Shown here: one piece after another, positions 37,267 to 44,962 of the stretch
Layout: every line of letters begins with the position of its first letter
Numbering within the stretch: position 1 is the stretch's first letter
Assembly: GCF_947487305.1 (NCBI RefSeq)
Contig: NZ_CANKWH010000001.1
Coordinates: 186,001-250,000, forward strand
Direction: 5' to 3'
DNA from: an uncultured Paracoccus sp.
GTDB lineage: Bacteria > Pseudomonadota > Alphaproteobacteria > Rhodobacterales > Rhodobacteraceae
Length of the DNA: 64,000 bases
The notes under the pieces: model-generated
What the model saw: the letters and a program-made list of their open reading frames with translations, nothing else
What the model was told of the DNA's origin: nothing
Database searches by the model: none
Translations under genes and position numbers: made by a program

Positions 37267-38253
37267 ATGACGACCTCAAAACCCCGGCGCTTCACCTTCC
37301 TGCTGCTCGAACGCTTTACCATGTTGCCCTTCTCGGGGGTGATCGAGGCCCTGCGGCTGGCCAACCGCGCCGCCGGCAAGACCCTTTACGAATGGCGGCT
37401 CGTCGGGCCGCAGGGCGACGTGGCGCATTGCTCGAACGGCACCGGCATGGTGCTGGATGCGGGGCTGGAGGATCTGTCGAGTTTCGGGGAACGTGCGACG
37501 CCGCGCGGCGACCAGGTGGTGATCGTCTGCGGCGGAATCGACGTGCGGAAAGAGGCGACGAAGCCGGTGCTGAACTGGCTGAGGCGTCAGGAGCGCGGCG
37601 GGGCGATCATCGGCGCGGTCTGCACCGGCGCCTGGGTTCTGGCCGAGGCGGGTCTGCTGGACGACCGCCGCGCCACCATCCATTGGGAAAACCATGACGG
37701 TTTCGCCGAGGCCTTTCCCGATGTGGACCTCTACCGCTCGGTCTTCGTCAATGACGGCAACCGCATCACCGCCGCCGGCGGCACCTCGTCGATCGACCTG
37801 ATCCTGCACCTGATTTCCGAGGATCACGGCGAGGCGCTGGTGACGCAGATCGCCGACCAGATGCTGCACACCGCCATCCGCTCGGACCAGGATGACCAGC
37901 GGCTGTCGATCCCCACCCGCATCGGCGTGCGCCATCCGCGCCTGTCCGAGGTGATCGCCCGGATGGAGGCCAATCTGGAAGAGCCGATCAGCCCGGCGAA
38001 ACTGGCCGCCGATGCCGGCATGTCCACCCGGCAGCTGGAACGGTTGTTCCGCCGCTATCTGAACCGCAGCCCCAAACGCTACTACATGGAAACCCGCCTC
38101 GCCCGCGCCCGCAACCTTCTGATGCAGACGCAGATGTCGATGATCGAGGTGGCGCTGGCCTCGGGCTTTTCCAGCCCGTCGCATTTCTCGAAATGCTATC
38201 GCGCCCGCTATGGCAGCACCCCCTATCGCGAGCGCGGCACCGGCGGCGCGTGA
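37267..38253 (+). CDS. GlxA family (DJ-1/PfpI-AraC) transcriptional regulator
   Basis: The 328-residue regulator joins an N-terminal DJ-1/PfpI amidotransferase-like domain (about residues 8-190; CTGAWVLAEAGLL holds the nucleophile-position Cys) to a C-terminal AraC helix-turn-helix pair (about 225-320; LAADAGMSTRQLERLFRRYL and VALASGFSSPSHFSKCYRA). Relatives in proteobacteria regulate arginine, carnitine or glycine-betaine use. No such catabolic gene lies nearby, so the target is unknown. It is divergent from DAHP synthase across 127 bases; a functional link to that gene is not implied. Confidence 0.9.
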   Translation: MTTSKPRRFTFLLLERFTMLPFSGVIEALRLANRAAGKTLYEWRLVGPQGDVAHCSNGTGMVLDAGLEDLSSFGERATPRGDQVVIVCGGIDVRKEATKPVLNWLRRQERGGAIIGAVCTGAWVLAEAGLLDDRRATIHWENHDGFAEAFPDVDLYRSVFVNDGNRITAAGGTSSIDLILHLISEDHGEALVTQIADQMLHTAIRSDQDDQRLSIPTRIGVRHPRLSEVIARMEANLEEPISPAKLAADAGMSTRQLERLFRRYLNRSPKRYYMETRLARARNLLMQTQMSMIEVALASGFSSPSHFSKCYRARYGSTPYRERGTGGA

Positions 38254-38405
38254 GGCGGGGCGGTGAAGAGTTTTCACAACTTAAGCTTGCATTAACCGGC
38301 TCTTAAACATTCCTGTCTAATCCTGACGGCGAGGCGCAAGGCCGCAGAGACGGCCGCGCCCGCAAGGCCATGCCCCGGCATGGCGCGGGAGGGAGAACTC
38401 GGCCG

Positions 38406-39632
38406 ATGGACTACGCGATTACCGTCATCACGTTGAATAGTCCGATCCCCACGGGACCAACAGGGAATGCGGCACAAACACCCTTTGGAAAATTTACACC
38501 TTATTCGGAGAGCTCGCAGAAGGGGCAATTGCTGGACTTTGCGAATGCCGAACGCGAGACCCTGCATGTCGGCGATGGTGATACGCGGTTAGACGGATAT
38601 GCCGGCGCGAAATCCGCTGGTGCTGCCCCCGATCTTGATCAGGTGGTGAGCAAGGCCATTACTCTGGGTTATGGCGATAGCAGACAGGACCTGCTGGTCG
38701 GGCAGCGGATAGGTTTCGATTACTCCGCCCATATCTTCCAGATCGATCAGGGCAAGATCGTCGCAGTTTTTGAAATCGCCTTTCCGCGCATTCCGGCCGC
38801 AACCGAGGGCAGTGTCGGCACCATTGTCGGTAGCAAGTATTCGATGATGGTGATCCCGGTGCCCTATAAGACCAGCGCCGGCAATGAACTGGCACCGGTT
38901 CCGTTCGACCTCAGCAAAACCTATTACTTCGGCAACAACCTGCCCTACAGCAAGACAGACTATAGCATCGACTATTCCTTCGATTGCTTTGCCACCGGCA
39001 CGCTGATCGACACCGCCACAGGGCCGCGCCCGGTCGAGACGCTGCGGGCCGGCGACCGGGTCGAGACGCGCGATCACGGGCCGCAGCCGCTGCTCTGGAC
39101 CGGCAGCTGCCAGGTCGATGCCGCCCGGATGGACCTGCAGCCGAACCTGCGCCCGGTCCGCATTGCCGCCGGCGCGCTGGCCCGCGGATGCCCGGCCAGC
39201 GACCTGGTCCTGTCGCCGCAGCATCGGGTGCTGGTCCGCTCGTCCATCGCCCTGCGCATGTTCGACACGCCCGAGGTGCTGGTCGCCGTCAAGCATCTGG
39301 TCGGCCTGCCCGGGATCGAGGTGCTGGTGCCGCCCGGGGGTGTCGGCTATCACCACTTGCTGTTTGCCGGGCATGAGGTGGTCCGCTCGGACGGGGCATG
39401 GACCGAAAGCCTGTTCCTTGGCCCGCAGGCGATGAAGGGGCTGGACCCCTCGGCCCGGCGCGAGGTGATGGCGCTGTTCCCGGAACTGGCGGCGCGGGGT
39501 GCCATGCCCGAACCCGCGCGCCGGCTGCTCTGCGGGCGCGAGGGGCGCAAGCTGGCCGAGCGCCACGGCCGGAACCGCAAGCCGCTGGTCGAGCCGGTCA
39601 GCGAGGTCGCGCAGTCCCTCTTGCCGGCCTGA
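38406..39632 (+). CDS. Hint domain-containing protein
   Basis: The 408-residue protein (start chosen at 38406, after GGGAGGGAGAA) has an N-terminal part of about 190 residues without recognised homology and then a Hint (hedgehog/intein-like) domain starting at Cys194 in CFATGTLIDTATGPRPVETL, with SPQHRVLVRS (about 275) and YHHLLFAGHEVV later. This type, common in Rhodobacterales, lacks the C-terminal intein Asn and does not splice; it may cleave itself or be structural. No signal peptide is seen. The upstream gap (38254-38405) has AT-rich sequence and the hairpin ATGCC-CC-GGCAT. Confidence 0.82.
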   Translation: MDYAITVITLNSPIPTGPTGNAAQTPFGKFTPYSESSQKGQLLDFANAERETLHVGDGDTRLDGYAGAKSAGAAPDLDQVVSKAITLGYGDSRQDLLVGQRIGFDYSAHIFQIDQGKIVAVFEIAFPRIPAATEGSVGTIVGSKYSMMVIPVPYKTSAGNELAPVPFDLSKTYYFGNNLPYSKTDYSIDYSFDCFATGTLIDTATGPRPVETLRAGDRVETRDHGPQPLLWTGSCQVDAARMDLQPNLRPVRIAAGALARGCPASDLVLSPQHRVLVRSSIALRMFDTPEVLVAVKHLVGLPGIEVLVPPGGVGYHHLLFAGHEVVRSDGAWTESLFLGPQAMKGLDPSARREVMALFPELAARGAMPEPARRLLCGREGRKLAERHGRNRKPLVEPVSEVAQSLLPA

Positions 39633-39656
39633 TCCGGGCGGCATAGCGTGCCGCGC

Positions 39657-40130
39657 ATGAGCGCATATACCATCGAACCCGCCCGCTTTCCCGAGGATGC
39701 CGAGACCGTCCGGCGCCTGTTTCGCGCCTATGCCCACTGGCTGGCGGTGGACCTGTGCTTCCAGGATTTCGAGGCCGAACTGGCCGCCCTGCCCGGCGCC
39801 TATGCCCCGCCCGGCGGCACGGTGCTACTGCTGCGCGATGCGGCGGGCGAGGCCTTGGGCTGTGTCGCCCTGCGCAAACGCGCAAATGGCGAGTGCGAGA
39901 TGAAGCGGATGTATCTCGACGTCGCGGCACGCGGATCGGGTCAGGGCCGCGCCCTTGCGCAGGCGATCATCGCCACGGCCCGCGCCGCCGGCTATCGCCG
40001 CATGGTGCTGGATTCGCTCGACCGCCTCGGCTCGGCGCTCAGGCTTTACGAGAGCCTCGGCTTTCGCGAAATCGCGCCCTATTACCACAACCCCCTGCCC
40101 GGCGTGGTCTATCGCGGGCTGGATCTCTAG
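39657..40130 (+). CDS. GNAT family N-acetyltransferase
   Basis: The 157-residue protein has the GNAT fold: strand-rich centre ALGCVALRKRANGECEMKRM, the acetyl-CoA pyrophosphate loop VAARGSGQGRALAQAII (about residues 83-99) and a C-terminal block RLYESLGFREIAPYY. The substrate is unknown. It converges on the 5'-nucleotidase gene with a strong bidirectional terminator between. It is not positioned as an antitoxin for yjhX, which is 16 kb away. The ATG at 39657 is preferred over the GTG at 39648. Confidence 0.85.
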   Translation: MSAYTIEPARFPEDAETVRRLFRAYAHWLAVDLCFQDFEAELAALPGAYAPPGGTVLLLRDAAGEALGCVALRKRANGECEMKRMYLDVAARGSGQGRALAQAIIATARAAGYRRMVLDSLDRLGSALRLYESLGFREIAPYYHNPLPGVVYRGLDL

Positions 40131-40152
40131 CGGTTCGTCGCCCGGCAGAAAT

Positions 40153-40185
40153 GCGAAAGGCCCCGGCTCGCGCCGGGGCCTTCGC
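40153..40185. terminator. Bidirectional terminator
   Basis: AGGCCCCGGC and GCCGGGGCCT form a perfect stem around TCGC, extended by GCGA/TCGC with one bulged A. It lies between the convergent GNAT and 5'-nucleotidase genes and shows TTCGCTTT on the plus and TTTCGCATTT on the minus strand. Confidence 0.85.
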
Positions 40186-40200
40186 TTTGGCAAACCGCTC

Positions 40201-41805
40201 TCAGTTCACCGTGATCCGGCCATCCAGCACCGGCTTGAAGCCGGGGCCTTGCGCGGCCAGGTATTCGGCCAGCACATCGGCCAGGTCGGGGCCGAAATCA
40301 TAGGGGTTCTGCGCCTTGGTGGCGAAGACCTCGAACCCGTCGCCGCCGCCGCGGACATAGTTGTTCGAGACCACGCCATAGACCGCCGCCGGATCGATCG
40401 GCGCCCAGGCACCTTCCTGCATCACCTGCACGTCGCTGACCCGGCTGCCCGCCGCCGCCTTGCTGTCGATGGTGTATTTCAGCCCGGCCACCTGCGCGAA
40501 GCGGCCCGCGCCTTCCTCGATCTGGCTGGCGCCGTTTTCCAGCGCGGCCACCACGTCGGCGCCGGTCAGCTGGAAGGTCGCCAGTGTGTTCTGGAAGGGC
40601 AGCACCGTCAGCACCTCGCCCATCGACACCGGCCCGGCATCGATCGAGGCGCGCAGCCCGCCGCCATTCGAGATGGCGATGCTGACGCCCTGGTCCTTCA
40701 CCCGCGCCAGCATGGCTTCCGAGACGACATTGCCCATCTCGCATTCCTTGGCGCGGCAATTGGCGCGGTCGCCGTCGATCGGCGCGGCGGTCTCGGCCAC
40801 CAGCTTGTTCTTCAGCTCCTCGATCGGCGCGCCCAGCTCCTTGATCCGGGCCAGGGTCGCCTCGTCCGGTGTGACCGAATTGTCCATCAGGATCGGCTCG
40901 CCCTCGACCTTGATGACCTTGCCGGAATCGTCGAAGGTCAGTTTCAGGTGTCCGAGATATTTCGAATAGGCATAGGCCTGTACCACCGGAACCTCGACAC
41001 CTTCACCGCCTATCACCATGGTCGGATAGGGGCCGACGGCATTCTCCATCGTGCCAAGCGGGCTGTGCGAATGGCCCCCGACGATGGCGTCGAGGCCGGG
41101 CACGGCGGCGGCCAGTTCCTGATCGCGCTTGTAGCCCTCGTGGGTCAGGGCGATGATCTTGGTGACGCCCTGCTCGGTCAGTTCCTGCACGTCGCCCTTG
41201 ATGCTTTCCACATCGTCCATGAAGATCACATTATCGCCCGGCGCGGCGATCTCGGGCGTGTCCAGCGTGGTGCCGCCGATGATGCCGATCTTCTCGCCGC
41301 CGACCTCGAGGATCGTATTGCCGGTCAGCTTGCCCTTCAGGTGCGCGTCCTGCGAGGCGTCGATATTGGCCGAGATGACCGGGAAATCCACCGCATCCAT
41401 GAAGGTCGCCAGCACTTCGGGACCGTCGTCGAATTCGTGGTTGCCCACCGCCATCGCGTCATAGCCGAGCTTGTTCATGAACTCGGCGGTGTCCTTGCCC
41501 TTGTAGGTGGTATAGAACAGGCTTCCCTGGAACTGGTCGCCCGCGTCCAGAAGGATCACCGGCTCGCCCGCTTCCTCGAACTGCTTCCGAAGCTCGGCGA
41601 TCTTGGTGACGAAGCGCGCGGTGCCGCCGAAGCATTCGCCCTTGCCCTCGGTCTCGGCGTCGCAGGTGCTGTCGAAGGCGTTGATCGATTCGACGCGGCT
41701 GTGGAAATCATTGGTGTGCAGGATATGCAGCACGGTCTCGGCCTGTGCCGTTCCCGCAGCCAGCGCCGCCGCCGAGGCAGCCAGAAGAAGCCGGGTTTTC
41801 ATCAT
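40201..41805 (-). CDS. Secreted 5'-nucleotidase / metallophosphatase (UshA-like)
   Basis: The 534-residue periplasmic enzyme has a signal peptide (ending about residue 22, GTAQA) and a binuclear metallophosphatase domain with Asp33-x-His35 in HTNDFHS, GDQFQGS, AVGNHEFDDG and GGHSHSP, followed by a 5'-nucleotidase C-terminal substrate domain (about residues 320-530, with ISNGGGLRASIDAGPVSMGE). Relatives hydrolyse nucleotides, UDP-sugars or 2',3'-cyclic nucleotides to salvage phosphate and nucleosides. The RBS AAGGA precedes ATGATG. It is monocistronic. Confidence 0.92.
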   Translation of the reverse strand: MMKTRLLLAASAAALAAGTAQAETVLHILHTNDFHSRVESINAFDSTCDAETEGKGECFGGTARFVTKIAELRKQFEEAGEPVILLDAGDQFQGSLFYTTYKGKDTAEFMNKLGYDAMAVGNHEFDDGPEVLATFMDAVDFPVISANIDASQDAHLKGKLTGNTILEVGGEKIGIIGGTTLDTPEIAAPGDNVIFMDDVESIKGDVQELTEQGVTKIIALTHEGYKRDQELAAAVPGLDAIVGGHSHSPLGTMENAVGPYPTMVIGGEGVEVPVVQAYAYSKYLGHLKLTFDDSGKVIKVEGEPILMDNSVTPDEATLARIKELGAPIEELKNKLVAETAAPIDGDRANCRAKECEMGNVVSEAMLARVKDQGVSIAISNGGGLRASIDAGPVSMGEVLTVLPFQNTLATFQLTGADVVAALENGASQIEEGAGRFAQVAGLKYTIDSKAAAGSRVSDVQVMQEGAWAPIDPAAVYGVVSNNYVRGGGDGFEVFATKAQNPYDFGPDLADVLAEYLAAQGPGFKPVLDGRITVN

Positions 41806-41939
41806 GATTCCTTTCGATCCCTGTTGGTCTGATGGGGACAGACTGGCGCAGCGATCCGCAGGGGTCAAACCTATTGGTCCTTTGGCGATCCAGCGCCTTG
41901 GCCCTTGACCCGAGCGCGCGGCAAGCCGCATATGCCGCC

Positions 41940-42275
41940 ATGCTGATCTACAAGATATTCCGCCCCGCCGAATGGGCCGAGTTGCAGTCAGAGGGTGCCA
42001 CCCCGGGCGCACCCGTCGACCGCGCCGATGGCTATGTGCATTTCTCGACGGCCGGGCAGGTCGCGGGCACGCTGGCCAAGCATTTCGCCGGTGAAGAGGG
42101 GCTGACCCTGCTGGCCTGCGAAACCGAGGCGCTGGCGGATGATCTGCGGTGGGAGGTGTCGCGCGGCGGGCAGGACTTCCCGCATCTTTACCGCGCGTTG
42201 CGGATGGGTGACGTGCTCTGGTCGCGTCCCATCGCCTCCGGCCCCGACGGCCACATCCTGCCGGCCCTGACATGA
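41940..42275 (+). CDS. DUF952 domain-containing protein
   Basis: The 111-residue protein matches DUF952: [35 protein letters not shown] and [16 protein letters not shown] are characteristic. The fold is thought to be ADP-ribosyltransferase-like but the function is unknown. The ATG at 41940 fits the family start. Its stop overlaps the ATG of pyrD (ATGA), so it is translated with pyrD, an arrangement often seen in Rhodobacterales. Confidence 0.85.
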   Translation: MLIYKIFRPAEWAELQSEGATPGAPVDRADGYVHFSTAGQVAGTLAKHFAGEEGLTLLACETEALADDLRWEVSRGGQDFPHLYRALRMGDVLWSRPIASGPDGHILPALT

Positions 42276-43336
42276 ACATGCTGGAGAAACTGGGCGTCGC
42301 CGCGCTGCACCGGCTTGACCCCGAACAGGCGCATGACCTGTCGATCCGGGCGCTTGCCGCGGGGCTGGTGCCCCTGCCCGGCGCGCCCGTCACGTCGGAC
42401 CGGCTGCGGCTGCGGCTGGCGGGGCTCGATCTGCCGAACCCGGTCGGTCTGGCCGCCGGCTATGACAAGAATGCCCGCGCCGTAGCGCCGCTGATGCGCG
42501 CGGGCTTCGGCTTCATCGAACTGGGCGCCGCAACGCCCCGGCCGCAGCCCGGCAATCCGAAACCGCGGCTCTTCCGGCTCAGCGGAGATCGCGCGATCAT
42601 CAACCGCTTTGGTTTCAACAACGAGGGGGCCGAGGTCATCGCTGCGCGGCTGGCCGCGCGTCCGAAGGGCATCCCGGTCGGGTTGAACATCGGCGCCAAC
42701 AAGGACAGCTCCGACAAGGCCGAGGATTTCGCCCGCGTCGTCCGCCTCGCCGGCCATGCGGCGGATTTCCTGACGGTGAATGTCAGCTCGCCCAATACCG
42801 AAAAGCTGCGCGACCTTCAGGGTCCGGCGGCCCTGGCGGCGCTGCTGCAGGGGGTGATGGAGGCGCGAAACGGGCTGACTGCCAAGCCGCCGGTTTTCAT
42901 CAAGATCGCGCCGGATCTGGACGAGGCCGCGCTGGCGGATATTGCCGCCGTGGCGCGCGAAGCCGGGGTGGACGCGATCATCGCCACCAATACCACGCTG
43001 TCGCGCGATGGTTTGAGCGATCCGCAAAAGGGCGAAACCGGCGGATTGTCGGGTGCGCCGCTGTTTGATCGCTCGACGCGCGTGCTTGCGCGCCTGTCGC
43101 AGGAAACGGGTGGGAAGATTCCGCTGATCGGGGTCGGAGGCATCTCGACGACGGATCAGGCCTGGGAAAAGCTGCGCGCCGGCGCGAGCGCCGTCCAGCT
43201 TTATTCCGCCCTGATCTATCAGGGCTTTTCACTGGCGGCGCGGATCGCGGGGGAGCTGGATGAACGGCTCGCGGCGCAGCGGCTGACGCTGGCCGAATTG
43301 ACCGGCAGCGGCGTCAGCGACTGGCTTCAGAAGTAG
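42272..43336 (+). CDS. pyrD: Dihydroorotate dehydrogenase (quinone)
   Basis: The 354-residue class 2 enzyme oxidises dihydroorotate to orotate and passes electrons to quinone at the inner membrane. It has the N-terminal amphipathic membrane-binding helices (residues 1 to about 40), the FMN region [24 protein letters not shown], the catalytic Ser in [15 protein letters not shown] and the FMN phosphate site [20 protein letters not shown]. It is coupled to the DUF952 gene. Its 3' end lies in a 16-base tandem duplication shared with the end of cysE. Confidence 0.96.
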   Translation: MNMLEKLGVAALHRLDPEQAHDLSIRALAAGLVPLPGAPVTSDRLRLRLAGLDLPNPVGLAAGYDKNARAVAPLMRAGFGFIELGAATPRPQPGNPKPRLFRLSGDRAIINRFGFNNEGAEVIAARLAARPKGIPVGLNIGANKDSSDKAEDFARVVRLAGHAADFLTVNVSSPNTEKLRDLQGPAALAALLQGVMEARNGLTAKPPVFIKIAPDLDEAALADIAAVAREAGVDAIIATNTTLSRDGLSDPQKGETGGLSGAPLFDRSTRVLARLSQETGGKIPLIGVGGISTTDQAWEKLRAGASAVQLYSALIYQGFSLAARIAGELDERLAAQRLTLAELTGSGVSDWLQK

Positions 43337-43351
43337 CTGGCTTCAGAAGTA
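43321..43351. repeat. Tandem 15/16-base duplication at the pyrD-cysE junction
   Basis: CTGGCTTCAGAAGTAG (43321-43336) is followed at once by CTGGCTTCAGAAGTA (43337-43351). The first copy holds the last pyrD codons and its TAG stop; the second holds, on the other strand, the last cysE codons and its TGA stop (43345-43343). Confidence 0.85.
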
Positions 43352-44170
43352 ATCGTCGATCCCCAGAAGCTGGTTCATCGTGCGCGAGGGATCGGTGCAG
43401 CCGGCATCGCCGATCACCCGCGCCGGCACCCCTGCGACGGTCTTGCAGCGCGGCACGCTTTGCAAGACGACCGAACCGGCGGCGATGCGGGAATGATCGC
43501 CCACGGTGATATTGCCCAGCACCTTGGCCCCGGCCCCGATCAGCACGCCCTCGCCGATCTTCGGATGGCGGTCGCCATCCTCCTTGCCCGTGCCGCCAAG
43601 CGTCACCGAATGCAGCATCGAGACATCATTGCCGACCACCGCCGTCTCGCCGATGACGATGGAGTGGGCATGGTCGATCATCACGCCGGTGCCGATCCGC
43701 GCGCCGGGATGGATGTCCACGCCAAAGCATTCCGAGCAACGCATCTGCACGAAATAAGCCATGTCCAGACGGCCCTTGCGCCACAACCAATGCGCGATCC
43801 GATAGGCCTGCAGCGCCTGGAAGCCCTTGAAGAACAGGATCGGCTGGATCAGCCGGTGGGTCGCCGGATCGCGGTCATAGACCGCCAGCAGATCGCAGCG
43901 CGCCGCATCGCCAAGCGAGGCATCGTCGGCATAGGCGGCATCGGCGATCTCGCGCAGGATCTGCTCGCTCATCTCGGCCGAGGCCAGCTTCATCGAGAAG
44001 CGATAGGCCAGCGAGGCCTCGAGGCTCGGGTGATGCAGCAACCCGGCATGGATCATCGCGCCCAGCAGCGGTTCGCCCTGCACGGCATCGCGCGCCTCGT
44101 CGCAGACCTGCGCCCAGATGGCCTCGCGCCCACGCGCCGCCGTGGTCTTGGCATTGTTCTGCATGTTCAT
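43343..44170 (-). CDS. cysE: Serine O-acetyltransferase
   Basis: The 275-residue enzyme makes O-acetylserine for cysteine synthesis. An N-terminal helical domain (about residues 15-140, with ASLAYRFSMKLASAEM and DPATHRLIQPILFFKG) is followed by a left-handed beta-helix of hexapeptide repeats (about 150-260), with catalytic residues in DIHPGARIG and VMIDHAHSIVIGETAVVG. The C-terminal tail DDYF ends in residues like those that bind the cysteine synthase partner in relatives. Start choice among ATGs at 44185, 44170 and 44164 is uncertain. Confidence 0.93.
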   Translation of the reverse strand: MNMQNNAKTTAARGREAIWAQVCDEARDAVQGEPLLGAMIHAGLLHHPSLEASLAYRFSMKLASAEMSEQILREIADAAYADDASLGDAARCDLLAVYDRDPATHRLIQPILFFKGFQALQAYRIAHWLWRKGRLDMAYFVQMRCSECFGVDIHPGARIGTGVMIDHAHSIVIGETAVVGNDVSMLHSVTLGGTGKEDGDRHPKIGEGVLIGAGAKVLGNITVGDHSRIAAGSVVLQSVPRCKTVAGVPARVIGDAGCTDPSRTMNQLLGIDDYF

Positions 44171-44248
44171 GGCAGGCCCGCCCATTCTGTTTCAGACCCT
44201 CTATCTATACCATCCGCGTCAAGGGTTAAAGAACGGGCGGGCAGGTTC

Positions 44249-44962
44249 TCACTCCGGCAGGCGCAATTCCAGCCAATGCACGGCGATCTTCACCTTGCCA
44301 CCAGCGAACTGGCCGTTTTCGGCAGTCAGGATCAGGTTTTCCGCCTGCCAATAGGTCATCGGCTGGCCCAGCATCCCGCGCGCCCAGCTGCCGGTTTCCT
44401 TGCCCAGACCCTGGCCGAAACGGTTCTCGGCCCCCGGCGTGCCCAGTTGCCAGCCACTCAGGTTGCCGGTCAGCGCCGCGCTGACCCGCGCCGTGGCGCC
44501 GATGACCAGGCTATGCGCCGGGATCTGGACATCACTGGTGACGCTGGCGCCCGGGGTGATCGTCACCTCGCCCTCGGCCAACCCGGCCAGCAGCCCCGCG
44601 CCGGTCAACCCCAGCGTGATCGCCCCGGGGACCCAGCCCCTACCGTCATGGATCGCCTGCAGCCCCTGGTCCGCGACGAAGGCCCGCAGCCCCGGCGCCG
44701 GTTGCCGGAACACCCAACCGCCATTCGCGCCGATGGCGATCTGTCCGGCCCGCCCCTGCCATGCCCCGCCCGCCCCCTCGGGCACCGCCCAACAGAGCCC
44801 GTCCGTGACCACATCGGGCGGCAGGCTGACGCTGGTGCTTTGCAACACCAGCCCGACCAGCCCGTCGAGCCGCATCAGCGCCTCGTTCACCGTCACATGC
44901 TTCTGCGCCTGCGCCGGCATCAGCAGCGGCAGGCCCAGTCTCGCGGTATCATTCCCCGCCAT
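44249..44962 (-). CDS. DUF2793 protein at the end of the GTA cluster
   Basis: The 237-residue protein begins MAGNDTARLGLPLLMPAQAQKHV, the DUF2793 signature; this family is found at the end of GTA and phage tail modules. A C-terminal beta-rich part follows (GEVTITPGASVTSDVQIPAHSLV) that could act in surface or glycan binding like a tail-fibre tip. Its start overlaps the end of g15 by 14 bases, so it is read as the last gene of the cluster. I am not certain whether the R. capsulatus cluster has a direct counterpart. Confidence 0.8.
   Translation of the reverse strand: MAGNDTARLGLPLLMPAQAQKHVTVNEALMRLDGLVGLVLQSTSVSLPPDVVTDGLCWAVPEGAGGAWQGRAGQIAIGANGGWVFRQPAPGLRAFVADQGLQAIHDGRGWVPGAITLGLTGAGLLAGLAEGEVTITPGASVTSDVQIPAHSLVIGATARVSAALTGNLSGWQLGTPGAENRFGQGLGKETGSWARGMLGQPMTYWQAENLILTAENGQFAGGKVKIAVHWLELRLPE

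Noticed and set aside
39657..40130. GNAT gene as the YjhQ-type antitoxin of yjhX
   Set aside because: It is 16 kb away, convergent with a nucleotidase gene and shows only generic GNAT features.
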